DNA of 64,000 bases from Streptomyces dangxiongensis. Its GTDB lineage: Bacteria > Actinomycetota > Actinomycetes > Streptomycetales > Streptomycetaceae. Shown here in pieces: positions 1 to 8,034 of the stretch (position 1 is the first letter of the stretch; each line of letters begins with the position of its first letter). The notes below the pieces were generated by a model, which was not told the origin of the DNA, did not search any database, and worked only from the letters and a program-made list of their open reading frames with translations. The DNA is taken from positions 7,316,001 through 7,380,000 of the forward strand of contig NZ_CP033073.1 in NCBI RefSeq assembly GCF_003675325.1, given 5' to 3'. The translations under genes were made by a program, and so were the position numbers.

Positions 1-380
1 AAGGCCGCACCGCGCCCACGGCCCCGCCGGCCCCGGCCCGGCGGGGTCGTGCCGTCCGCGCTACCGGCCGGCGACCAGGAGTCCGTGACTCGGCCCCGCC
101 GGGGCGGGGGCCGGGGAGCGGGCGCTTGCGACTCGGGCGCGCCGGGGCGGGTGCCGGCCCGCTGGGGCAGCCCCGTGGGCATGCCTCGACCCCCGCGCGG
201 GGACGCCACGTTCTCCGAACCCGCAGGGCGCTGATTCCGGCAGCCCGGCCCGACTCCCCGCTCGCACAGCGGCGTCGGCGTCAGCTCTGGCGTGCGTCGG
301 CTGATCTTCCCGTGGCGCGGCCCCCGTTGCTCCGGAAGGATGCTGTGCGGCGGTTTCCCCGACGGATACGGAGCACACCC
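1..380. other. Intergenic start of window with two GC hairpins
   Basis: I find no convincing gene here. Two strong GC-rich inverted repeats are present: CCCCGCCGG at 22-30 with CCGGCGGGG at 38-46 (7-base loop), and GGCCCCGCC at 92-100 facing GGCGGGGGCC at about 103-112. Either could be a factor-independent-like terminator for a gene left of the window. Neither is followed by a T run, which is normal for Streptomyces. The rest is upstream leader of the first acetyltransferase. Confidence 0.4.
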
Positions 381-1235
381 ATGACCTCTGCGGCCCCCCA
401 CGACCTCGTCGTCACGCAGGCCACCCTCGCCGACTGGCCGGTGATCAGCGGATGGGCGGCGGCGGAGGGCTGGAATCCCGGGCTGTCCGACGGACCCGCG
501 TTCTTCGCCCAGGACCCCGACGGCTTCTTCCTCGGCCGGATCGACGGCGAGCCGGTGTCGGCCGTCTCCGTCGTCACCTACGGCCCCGACTACGCCTTCC
601 TCGGCTGCTATCTCGTCCGCCCCGACCTGCGCGGCCACGGACATGGCCTCACCACCTGGAAGACCGCCCTGGCCCACGCGGGCAGCCGGACCGTCGGCCT
701 CGACGGAGTCGTCGCCCAGCAGGACAACTACCGTCAGTCCGGCTTCGAACTCGCCCATCGGACGATCCGGTTCACCGGCACCGCCCCCGTCGGTGGAGTA
801 CCCGCCGGCGTCCGTCCGGCCGCCTCCGCCGACCTGGCCGCGCTCACTGCCTACGACGGCGCCTGCTGTCCCGCGGACCGCCCGCGGTTCCTCGCCGAAT
901 GGCTCACCGCACCCGGCCACCGTGCCGTCGTACGGGAGGACGGCGGGCGCCTCACCGGCTACGGCGTGATCCGCCCCGGTTACGACACCCTGCGCGTCGG
1001 CCCCCTCTTCGCCGACACCGCCGACGACGCCCGGGCTCTCTTCGCCGCCCTGACCGCCGACGTGGTCGGCCGTGAGGTCGCGATCGACGTGCCCGAGCCG
1101 AACACGGCCGGTGTCGCCCTCGCACAGGAGGCGGGACTGCGCCCCTCGTTCGAGACCGCCCGCATGTACACCGGCCCGGTCCGCGACCACGCCCGGGAGC
1201 GCGTGTTCGGGGTCACCACCCTCGAACTCGGCTGA
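381..1235 (+). CDS. GNAT family N-acetyltransferase
   Basis: This is a 284-residue protein of the GNAT acyl-CoA N-acyltransferase superfamily. The acetyl-CoA binding segment lies around residues 70-90, where a beta strand (FLGCYLVRPDLRGHGHG) runs into the R/Q-x-x-G-x-G/A-type pyrophosphate loop (RGHGHG). The second half is a C-terminal domain typical of longer two-domain GNATs. The ATG at 381 is chosen because the acetyltransferase fold begins right after it; the longer upstream reading frame is intergenic in character. The substrate cannot be deduced. It is followed after about 140 bp by another GNAT gene on the same strand; the two proteins are not obviously duplicates. Family assignment is firm; function is open. 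Confidence 0.85.
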   Translation: MTSAAPHDLVVTQATLADWPVISGWAAAEGWNPGLSDGPAFFAQDPDGFFLGRIDGEPVSAVSVVTYGPDYAFLGCYLVRPDLRGHGHGLTTWKTALAHAGSRTVGLDGVVAQQDNYRQSGFELAHRTIRFTGTAPVGGVPAGVRPAASADLAALTAYDGACCPADRPRFLAEWLTAPGHRAVVREDGGRLTGYGVIRPGYDTLRVGPLFADTADDARALFAALTADVVGREVAIDVPEPNTAGVALAQEAGLRPSFETARMYTGPVRDHARERVFGVTTLELG

Positions 1236-1374
1236 AACGAAGAGGAGTTGAGGGTCTGACTGCCGGGATGAATCCGGCCGACCCGCCGTCCGCCGTCCGC
1301 CGTTCCCCGTCCGTCCGGCCGGGCGGCCGGTAATCCCGTTGCCGGGTCCAGCCGCTCGTGCTGGGGTGAGCCGC

Positions 1375-2151
1375 ATGGATCATGCTGCCGTGCTCGCCCT
1401 GTACGACCGTGAGATGCGCGAGAACGCCCGCCCCGACGGGCCCGGGGCCCGGATCGAGCGGGCCGGTGCCGTCGTGCGTCAGGTCGCCGACGCGCAAGGG
1501 TGGAACGGCGTGCTCTGGTCCCGGCCGGACGCGGCGGGCGCCGACCTGGCGATCCGCGACCAGATCGACCGCTTCACGGGCCTGGGCCGGGACTTCGAGT
1601 GGAAGGTGTACGGCCACGACGAGCCGGCGGACCTCGGTGACCGGCTCCTCGCCGCCGGCTTTCGGGCCGAGCCGGAGGAGACGCTGATGATCGGCGAGGC
1701 CGCCGGGCCGGTGTCGGCCGCCGAGCCCCCTGCCGGTGTCCGGTTGGTGCGGGCCACCGATCCGGCCGGCGTGGACCTCGTGGTGGACGTCCACGAGAGG
1801 GCCTTCGGCACCGACGGCACCCGGCTTCGGCACCGGCTGCTCGCACGGCTGGCCGCCGACCCCGGCACGCTCGTCGCCGTGGTCGCGCTGGCCGGGGCGG
1901 AGCCCGTCGGCGCCGCCCGCACGGAACTGGTGCCCGGCACCCGGTTCGCCGGGCTGTGGGGCGGCGGTACCGTCGAGGCCTGGCGGGGCCGGGGCGTCTA
2001 CCGGGCCCTGGTGGCCCACCGGGCCCGCGTCGCCGCCGCCCAGGGCTACCGCTACCTCCAGGTCGACGCCTCACCCCTGAGCCGCCCGATCCTGGCACGT
2101 CTCGGCCTCCACGCGCTGAGCACCACGACGCCCTACCTCTACGGAGTCTGA
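1375..2151 (+). CDS. GNAT family N-acetyltransferase
   Basis: This is a 258-residue GNAT acetyltransferase. The C-terminal half carries the GNAT core: a strand with GLWGGGTVEAWRGRGVYRAL, in which RGRGVY is the acetyl-CoA pyrophosphate-binding loop, followed by a helix (LVAHRARVAAAQGY) and a strand with a conserved serine-proline (DASPLSRPIL). The N-terminal half resembles the degenerate first domain of tandem GNATs. The ATG at 1375 has a GGGGTGAG ribosome site 6 bases upstream, which favours it over an earlier in-frame start. The target amine is unknown. It may be co-transcribed with the preceding GNAT gene, but the 139-bp gap leaves room for its own promoter. Confidence 0.85.
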   Translation: MDHAAVLALYDREMRENARPDGPGARIERAGAVVRQVADAQGWNGVLWSRPDAAGADLAIRDQIDRFTGLGRDFEWKVYGHDEPADLGDRLLAAGFRAEPEETLMIGEAAGPVSAAEPPAGVRLVRATDPAGVDLVVDVHERAFGTDGTRLRHRLLARLAADPGTLVAVVALAGAEPVGAARTELVPGTRFAGLWGGGTVEAWRGRGVYRALVAHRARVAAAQGYRYLQVDASPLSRPILARLGLHALSTTTPYLYGV

Positions 2152-2445
2152 CCCACCGGCCGGGTCCGGTCCCGTTCCGGCGCAGCCGCACCCCCGCCGC
2201 CTGACCGAGCCCCGGTCCGGTCCGGCCCGGCACGGCACGGCCACCCCACCCCCACCCGCCGCCGAAACGATCCGGCCGGCCACTCGATCCCGCCGGGTCC
2301 CTCGGTGTGCGGGGCGCCTCTGTTCACCGCCCCTTAATGCCATGTACCTTTCAATCAATCGACGCGTGTAGAACTCTCGACCAGGCTCTACGCGCGCAGA
2401 CCGCGCCCGCACCGCCTCTCCCCACCCCACACGGAGGTTCGCCGG
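2152..2445. other. Intergenic region with probable promoter
   Basis: There is no gene in this 294-bp gap. The stretch at about 2330-2400 is clearly richer in A/T than the surroundings, as expected for the promoter of the secreted protein downstream. An imperfect inverted repeat (GTAGA near 2369, TCTAC near 2389) lies within it and could be an operator. I could not assign clear -35 and -10 boxes. Confidence 0.3.
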
Positions 2446-3888
2446 ATGCCCGGAACCAGGAGTTCCCGCCGCAGACTCACCACCGCCCTGGCCGGCCTCG
2501 GGCTGCTCCTCGGCGGAGCCGCCTTCCAGCTCGGCACCGGGGCCCCCGCCCATGCGGCGGCCCAGCACCGCATCCTGTTCGACAACGCCCACGCCGAGAC
2601 GGCCGGCAACGCCGACTGGATCATCTCCACCAGCCAGCCCGACCCGCTCGGCCAGGACTCCTCCCCGTCCGCCGAGACCGACTGGACCGGCGCCCTGTCC
2701 TCGTGGGGCGTCGCGCTGGAGAAGACCGGCTCCTACAGCCTGAAGACGCTGCCGCAGGGCTCCGCCCTCAGCTACGGCGGCACGTCCGCGACCGACCTGT
2801 CCAACGTCGACACGCTGGTCCTGCCGGAACCGAACACGTTGTTCACGGCCGCAGAGAAGACGGCGATCATGAATTTCGTGAAGAACGGCGGCGGTCTGTT
2901 CATGATCTCCGACCACACCGGAGCCGACCGCAACAACGACGGCGAGGACGCGGTCGAGATCTTCAACGACCTGATGACGAACAACAGCGTCGACTCAACC
3001 GACCCCTTCGGCTTCTCCATCGACTCGCTGAGCATCAGCTCCGACCACCCCGCCGCGGTCAACGACAGCACCGACCCGGTCCTGCACGGCTCCTTCGGCA
3101 CCGTCACCAAGAGCCTGATCGCCAGCGGGACGACCGCCACGCTCAAGCCCGCCGACAACCCCGGTGTCAAGGGCCTGCTGTACCGCACCGGTTACTCCGG
3201 CAACACCGGCGCGTTCTTCGCCACCAGCACCTTCGGCAGCGGCCGGGTCGCGTTCTGGGGAGACAGCTCCCCGATCGACGACGGCACCGGCCAGTCCGGC
3301 AACACCCTGTACGACGGCTGGAACGACTCCGGCGCCACCGACGCGGCCCTCGCCCTCAACGCCACCGCGTGGCTGTCCGGCGCGGGCGGCGGCGGCACCG
3401 GCGGCGGCTCGACGTCCTGCACCGCCGCCCAGCTCCTCGGCAACAGCGGCTTCGAGTCCGGCAGCACGGTGTGGAGCGCCACGAGCGGTGTCATCACCAA
3501 CTCGACCGGTGAGAAGGCCCGTTCCGGCTCGTACTACGCCTGGCTCGACGGAAACGGCACCGCCACCACCGACACGCTCGCCCAGTCGGTGACCATCCCG
3601 TCCGGCTGCCCGGCCACGCTCGGCTTCGCCCTGCACGTCGACACGGCGGAGACCACCACCAGCACGGCCTACGACACCCTGAAGGTCCAGGTCGTGAACG
3701 GTTCGGGCACGGTCCTCGCCACCCTGGCGGCCTATTCCAACCTCGACGCCGCGTCCGGGTACACCCAGCGCACCTTCGACCTCGGCGGCTACGCCGGGCA
3801 GACCGTCACCCTGAGGTTCACCGGCACCGAGGGCTCCAAGTACCAGACGTCGTTCGTCGTGGACGACACCGCGCTCCAGGTCGGCTGA
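2446..3888 (+). CDS. Secreted GATase-like protein with C-terminal beta-sandwich domain
   Basis: This is a 480-residue exported protein. Residues 1-38 form a signal peptide: a positive start with two arginines (SSRRRLTT), a hydrophobic stretch and an APAHAAA cleavage region. Residues 40-305 look like a class I glutamine-amidotransferase-like fold (DUF4350/ThuA type): a strand with DTLVLPEPN, a FVKNGGGLFMISDH segment and a final FGSGRVAFWGDSSP strand. A GGGGTGGGST linker at about residue 310-322 leads to a C-terminal beta-sandwich (GNSGFESGS to the end), similar to carbohydrate-binding or adhesion domains. It is therefore likely extracellular and glycan- or surface-associated, but no catalytic residues can be named. 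A GGAGG ribosome site (CACGGAGGTTCGCCGG) precedes the ATG. It ends 18 bp from the convergent GH2 gene, so a role in polysaccharide use is possible. Confidence 0.8.
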   Translation: MPGTRSSRRRLTTALAGLGLLLGGAAFQLGTGAPAHAAAQHRILFDNAHAETAGNADWIISTSQPDPLGQDSSPSAETDWTGALSSWGVALEKTGSYSLKTLPQGSALSYGGTSATDLSNVDTLVLPEPNTLFTAAEKTAIMNFVKNGGGLFMISDHTGADRNNDGEDAVEIFNDLMTNNSVDSTDPFGFSIDSLSISSDHPAAVNDSTDPVLHGSFGTVTKSLIASGTTATLKPADNPGVKGLLYRTGYSGNTGAFFATSTFGSGRVAFWGDSSPIDDGTGQSGNTLYDGWNDSGATDAALALNATAWLSGAGGGGTGGGSTSCTAAQLLGNSGFESGSTVWSATSGVITNSTGEKARSGSYYAWLDGNGTATTDTLAQSVTIPSGCPATLGFALHVDTAETTTSTAYDTLKVQVVNGSGTVLATLAAYSNLDAASGYTQRTFDLGGYAGQTVTLRFTGTEGSKYQTSFVVDDTALQVG

Positions 3889-3906
3889 GCCGGGGAACGG
3901 GGCGCG

Positions 3907-6627
3907 TCAGGCGGACGGCACCGTCCGCTCCGGCGCGTTCCAGCCGGAGACCCGCACCCGTGGCGCCGATCCGCGCAGATCGCCGGTCCGGTAGGTGGCG
4001 GTCAGGGTCAGTTCCTCGCCGGGCCACAGGCTCACCTCGTTGTCCGACCAGCGCACCGGCAGCACCGGCCGGTCCTGCGCGTCCACGACACGGACGTCCG
4101 TGAACAGCGCCGGGGTCCTACCGGTCCCGGCGTTCCGCAGGGTCACCGTCGTGGTCGAGGTGCCTCCCGCCGAGCGGGTGACCGCCGTCGCCGTCACCGG
4201 CACCCGCCCCATCGAGGTGAGCCCGCCGAGGTCGGCGTATCCCGTGGTCGGGGTGTGGTACCAGTCGGTGTCGTCCCAGTCGAGGGTGTCCGGCACGGTG
4301 GAGAGCCAGTACACGTTCCGGCTCACCTCCGTGCCCCCGGCGTCGGTGAGCACCAGCCGGAGCAGATGGGTGCGCGCGGGACCGCTCACCGAGGCCGGCA
4401 GGGTGAGGGCGGTCGTGCGGGCGCCGTCGCCGTCGACGGCCGTCCCGGTGACGGTCCTGTCCCACCTGCGTGTGCCGTCCGGGTCGAAGAGCGTGGCCCG
4501 CACGGTGAGACCGTGCTCCCCGGTGTGCCGGTTGTTCACCACGACGACCGACCGGTCGTCGTAGGAGTACTGCGCGTGCAGCGGTTCGTTCGCCTTCTTC
4601 GCCCCGAAGTAGGCGCCGTTCTGATCGAGGTAGCGGTCCGTCAACTGCCAGTGCAGGGACGTCCAGCCGCTGTTGAACATCCAGTGCACGACCCCGGTGG
4701 CGGGTTCCTCGGCGTCCGTGGCGTTGCGCCCGTACGCCTCGAACTGGGCGCGGACGTTCTCGTACTGGGTGAGCTGGGCCTTGCGGACGTAGTCGGTGAG
4801 GCCCGTGGGGGCGCCGTAACGGCCGGCCAGGGCGTGGTCGTAGAGGGCGAGGGTGCCGAAGGTGGCGGACGGTGAGCGGTGGTACTGCCGGGCATCCGGA
4901 TCCCGCCAGAGGGTGTCGAGTTCGGCGGGTGTCAGCATCCGGCGCAGGGTGTCCAGGGTGGGGATGCTCGGGCCCGCGCTGGTCTCGGAGTTGAAGCCGG
5001 TGGCTCCGCCCTCGCGTTTGGCGTACCAGTAGCCGGGCGGCACCCAGTCGTACGGGCCGCTCATCTTCATGCCGGAACGGCCGAGCTGCGGGGTGGAGTC
5101 GTCGGAGGCGGCGGGCACGACCGGGGCGGTGAAGTCGGCGGCCCTCAGGGCGTCGAGATACTCCCGCTCGATGGTCGCGTCGGGGGCGGAGTCGCTGCCG
5201 ATCAGGAAGGACAGGACGCTGGGATGGTCGCGCAGCCGGGCGGCCTCGGCGGCCATGGACGCCCTGGCGACGAGATGGTCGGCGTCGGTCCACTTCTTCC
5301 CGGACCCGCTGGGGTTGACGTCGCCCTCCCACTTGTCGCAGCACTCCCAGCCCGGCAGGGTGAGGACGCCGTAGCGGTCGGCCAGGGCGAAGAACTCGTC
5401 CGGCTCCAGATGACCCTCCAGGCGGAGGGTGTTCAGGCCGAGGTCGACGGCGTACTTCAGCCGGTCCTCGGCGTAGGCGCGGTCCCAGCGCAGGAACTCG
5501 TCCGGGGACCAGCCGCCGCCCCGGACCAGCAGCCTGCGGCCGTTGATCCGGTACTGCCGGGCGCCGTCCGCGTTCAACGGGGCCCGCACGTCCCGGATGC
5601 CGAAGGTCTCGGCGGCGGTGTCCGAGACCGTGCCGGCGACGGACGCGGTCAGGGCGAGGTCGTACAGCGGCTGCCCGCCCATCCCGGCCGGCCACCACAC
5701 CTTCGGCGCGGTGAGGCGCAGGCCCGGGGTGTCCTCGGGGGTGAAGGTGACGGTCCTCGTCTCGTGGGCGGCGAGCGGCACGGTACGGGTGAGGCGCGTG
5801 CCGGCGACGCTGCCGGAGATCTCGGCGGTCACCGGCGTGCCGGAGTCGTTGCGCGCCCGGGCCTTCACCGTCAGGCGGGCCGTGGCCAGCGACGGCACGG
5901 CCAGCTCCGTCACCACGTGCGCGTCACGCAGGGCGACCGGGCCGCCCCGCCGGACCAGGACGTCACGGACGAGGCCCATGTTCCGGTCGGGCGGGGGCTG
6001 CAGCCAGTCGAGCCAGCCCATGGTGAGGTCGCTGTTCGGGTCGTTGGGCCGGACCCGGAAGGCCACCGTGTTCGTGCCGGACCCGACCAGCGGGGTGATG
6101 TCCAGTTCGTGGCGGGTGTAGGCGCCGGTGACATCCGCGGCCTCGGCCACCCGCCGGCCGTTCACGTAGACGTCGGCCGCCGAGACGACCCCGCTGAAGT
6201 CCAGGAAGGTGCGCCGCGCGGTGTCCTCGACGGTGAAGTCGGAGCGGTACCACCAGGGGACCTGAAAGTCGGCCCTCGCCATCTTCTGCTGGTTGGTGGA
6301 GCGGAACGGGTCGGCGTACACGCCGTTCGCCAGCAGCGCGGCCAGCACGGTGGCGCGGGGGCCCGTCCGGTACCAGCCCGCAGCCGGGTAGCCGGGGGAG
6401 GAGACGGCCGCCGCGGAGTCGGTCACCTGCGCCGTGGACCGGACGGCGTAGCCGGCGAGCGGGGTGCTGGTGCCGGCGGCGGCGGGCACGTGCGTGATCC
6501 GGGCGGACCGGTGGGGTTCGGGGTCCGTCCTGTCCCGAGGGCCGGCCCAGGCGCCGGCGGTGACGGTGCCGGCCAGGGCGAGCAGCGCGACGGCCCTGGG
6601 AAGCCGGCGGGCGGTGCGAGGGAACAC
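3907..6627 (-). CDS. csxA: Secreted exo-beta-D-glucosaminidase, GH2 (CsxA-like)
   Basis: This 906-residue glycoside hydrolase family 2 enzyme should release glucosamine from non-reducing ends of chitosan oligomers outside the cell. Residues 1-28 are a signal peptide. A galactose-binding-like domain (about 55-230), an Ig-like domain (about 240-345) and a TIM barrel (about 350-690) follow, then Ig-like C-terminal domains. The subfamily marks of CsxA enzymes are visible: an aspartate at 479 (LIGSDSAPD) in the acid/base position and Glu548 (GFNSETSAG) in the nucleophile position, plus PGWECCDKWEGD. The known CsxA pair is an Asp and a Glu about 72 residues apart; here it is 69. The GTG start at 6627 has GGAG 7 bases upstream. 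The gene is read from a consensus promoter whose start site abuts a perfect palindrome, and the ROK repressor gene lies immediately upstream, so substrate induction is likely. Confidence 0.9.
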   Translation of the reverse strand: MFPRTARRLPRAVALLALAGTVTAGAWAGPRDRTDPEPHRSARITHVPAAAGTSTPLAGYAVRSTAQVTDSAAAVSSPGYPAAGWYRTGPRATVLAALLANGVYADPFRSTNQQKMARADFQVPWWYRSDFTVEDTARRTFLDFSGVVSAADVYVNGRRVAEAADVTGAYTRHELDITPLVGSGTNTVAFRVRPNDPNSDLTMGWLDWLQPPPDRNMGLVRDVLVRRGGPVALRDAHVVTELAVPSLATARLTVKARARNDSGTPVTAEISGSVAGTRLTRTVPLAAHETRTVTFTPEDTPGLRLTAPKVWWPAGMGGQPLYDLALTASVAGTVSDTAAETFGIRDVRAPLNADGARQYRINGRRLLVRGGGWSPDEFLRWDRAYAEDRLKYAVDLGLNTLRLEGHLEPDEFFALADRYGVLTLPGWECCDKWEGDVNPSGSGKKWTDADHLVARASMAAEAARLRDHPSVLSFLIGSDSAPDATIEREYLDALRAADFTAPVVPAASDDSTPQLGRSGMKMSGPYDWVPPGYWYAKREGGATGFNSETSAGPSIPTLDTLRRMLTPAELDTLWRDPDARQYHRSPSATFGTLALYDHALAGRYGAPTGLTDYVRKAQLTQYENVRAQFEAYGRNATDAEEPATGVVHWMFNSGWTSLHWQLTDRYLDQNGAYFGAKKANEPLHAQYSYDDRSVVVVNNRHTGEHGLTVRATLFDPDGTRRWDRTVTGTAVDGDGARTTALTLPASVSGPARTHLLRLVLTDAGGTEVSRNVYWLSTVPDTLDWDDTDWYHTPTTGYADLGGLTSMGRVPVTATAVTRSAGGTSTTTVTLRNAGTGRTPALFTDVRVVDAQDRPVLPVRWSDNEVSLWPGEELTLTATYRTGDLRGSAPRVRVSGWNAPERTVPSA

Positions 6628-6643
6628 GGCGGACTCCAGCCTC

Positions 6644-6663
6644 GTAAAGTTAGGAAACTTTAC
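6644..6663. promoter_or_regulatory. Perfect palindrome, probable ROK (CsnR-type) operator
   Basis: GTAAAGTTAGGAAACTTTAC is a perfect inverted repeat with 8-bp arms and a 4-bp centre. It sits at about +5 to +25 of the GH2 gene transcript, where a bound repressor would block elongation or initiation. ROK-family repressors of chitosan genes in Streptomyces bind palindromes of this A/T-rich kind, and a ROK gene lies next door. A related 14/20 match occurs upstream of that ROK gene at 7962-7981. Confidence 0.6.
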
Positions 6664-6674
6664 AAACGCCGGTC

Positions 6675-6703
6675 ACGCTAGGGCGGCCTCCGGGTCCTGT
6701 CAA
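6675..6703 (-). promoter_or_regulatory. Consensus promoter of the GH2 glucosaminidase gene
   Basis: On the minus strand a perfect TTGACA (6698-6703) is separated by 17 bp from TAGCGT (6675-6680), a classic HrdB-type promoter. Transcription should start near 6668, just upstream of the palindromic operator, giving a leader of about 40 bases before the GTG start. It is the best -35/-10 pair I see in this window. Confidence 0.7.
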
Positions 6704-6733
6704 CGACCCTCGCCGTCGTGGGCGTTGAACGGG

Positions 6734-7918
6734 TCAGGTTCCGGCCGTCCGGCGTTCGAACACCACGTTCCGGGCCGTGTCCAGCGCCGTGGCCACCGCG
6801 CCGAGCAGCACCGCGTCCGTGCCGAGCCGGCTCGGCGCTATCCGCGGGCGCAGCGGGGTGAGCGTGCGCAGCCGCTCACGGACCGGCCGGAGCAGCAGCC
6901 CGGCGCTGTGGCCGAGCCCGCCGCCGAGGACGACGAGGTCCGGGTCGAGTACGGCGGCGGCGGACGCCACCGTGTGCGCGATCCGCTCGGCCTCCAGCTC
7001 CACGGCCCGCACGGCGGCCGGCTGCCCCTGCCGGGCCGCGTCGAACACGGCCTTCGCCGTCGGCCGGCCGCTCATCCCGAACCGCCGGGCGGACTCGACC
7101 ACGGCCACCCCGGCCACCGCGTCCTCCAGCCGCTGCGGTTTTCCGCGGCCGGGCCAGGGCAGGAAGCCTATCTCGCCGGCCAGCCCGTGCGCGCCGGTGA
7201 ACAGCCGCCCCTCGCTGACGACACCCATGCCGAGGCCGGTGCCTATCAGGAGGTATGCGAAGAGCCGGCTGCCCGCGCCGGCGCCGTACGCGTACTCGCC
7301 GAGCGCGGCCAGATTGGCGTCGTTGTGCACCTCGAGCGGGACGCCCAGTTCCTCGCGCATCCGGTCCACGAGGCCCGCGCGCCCCCAGCCCGGCAGATGC
7401 GTCGCGTACCGGACCCGCCGGTGCCGCTCGTCGTACACCCCGGGCGTGCCGAGCACCCCGTGCGCCACCTCGGCCGGGTCCGCGCCCGACCGCGCGATCG
7501 CCAGGCGGGCGGTGTCCACGACGAGGGCGGCCAGGGCGGCGGAGGTACGGGCCGGGTTGCGCACGTCGGTCCGTGCGACGACCGCGCCGTCCAGGTCGGC
7601 CACCGCCACGCGCAGCCGGCCCCGGCCGATGTCCACGCCGAGCGCGTACCCGGCGGCCGGGTCGGGGGCGTACAGCACGGCGGTGCGACCGCGCTCGGGG
7701 GTGTGCGTGCCGGCCTCGCGCACCAGGCCGGCCGACTCCAGCGAGGCCAGCGCGCTGGAGACCGTCGGCTTCGACAGGCCGGTGTCGCGGGCCAGTTGGG
7801 CGCGTGAAGCGGCACCGAGGGCGCGCAGCCGGTCCAGGAGCAGCCGTTCGTTGGCGCTGCGCAGGCGCCGGCGGCTCCAGGGCTGGTCCTGCGGCTCCGT
7901 GACGTCACTGGCGGGCAT
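6734..7918 (-). CDS. ROK family transcriptional repressor
   Basis: This is a regulator of the ROK (repressor, ORF, kinase) family of about 394 residues. An N-terminal winged helix-turn-helix (ANERLLLDRLRALG then SRAQLARDTGLSKPTVS, about residues 12-65) is followed by an actin-like ATPase/sugar-kinase domain with the phosphate-binding GYALGVDIGRGRLRVAV segment and ALGEYAYGAG, GTGLGMGVV and VLGGGLG loops. The Cys-rich zinc motif found in some ROK proteins is not evident. Two starts are possible, ATG at 7918 and ATG at 7936; I give the shorter one, which has GAGAATGG upstream. The gene lies between csxA and a divergent permease. Related palindromes precede both csxA and this divergent region, so it probably represses csxA, itself and the permease, with an amino sugar or chitosan oligomer as inducer. 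CsnR of chitosanase genes is the closest known model. Confidence 0.88.
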   Translation of the reverse strand: MPASDVTEPQDQPWSRRRLRSANERLLLDRLRALGAASRAQLARDTGLSKPTVSSALASLESAGLVREAGTHTPERGRTAVLYAPDPAAGYALGVDIGRGRLRVAVADLDGAVVARTDVRNPARTSAALAALVVDTARLAIARSGADPAEVAHGVLGTPGVYDERHRRVRYATHLPGWGRAGLVDRMREELGVPLEVHNDANLAALGEYAYGAGAGSRLFAYLLIGTGLGMGVVSEGRLFTGAHGLAGEIGFLPWPGRGKPQRLEDAVAGVAVVESARRFGMSGRPTAKAVFDAARQGQPAAVRAVELEAERIAHTVASAAAVLDPDLVVLGGGLGHSAGLLLRPVRERLRTLTPLRPRIAPSRLGTDAVLLGAVATALDTARNVVFERRTAGT

Positions 7919-7949
7919 CACACCATTCTCGTGCATGCCCGGCGCATAC

Positions 7950-7978
7950 TTGACGCCTCTCGTAAGGCTCCTTAACTT
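7950..7978 (+). promoter_or_regulatory. Promoter of the APC permease gene
   Basis: TTGACG (7950-7955) and TAACTT (7973-7978) are separated by 17 bp on the plus strand. The -10 element and spacer lie inside the ROK-type operator at 7962-7981, so a bound repressor would exclude RNA polymerase. Transcription should start near 7985, about 50 bases before the permease ATG. Confidence 0.55.
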
Positions 7979-7981
7979 TGT
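7962..7981. promoter_or_regulatory. Second ROK-type operator between ROK gene and permease
   Basis: GTAAGGCTCCTTAACTTTGT matches the reverse complement of the csxA operator at 14 of 20 positions and contains a TAAGG-CT-CCTTA inverted repeat. It lies in the divergent promoter region of the ROK repressor and the permease. This position fits autoregulation together with co-control of the permease. Confidence 0.5.
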
Positions 7982-8034
7982 CGGCCCGTCGGCCCCGCCG
8001 GGTGCGGCGTGTTCCCGTGGCGTCAGGAGTCCCC

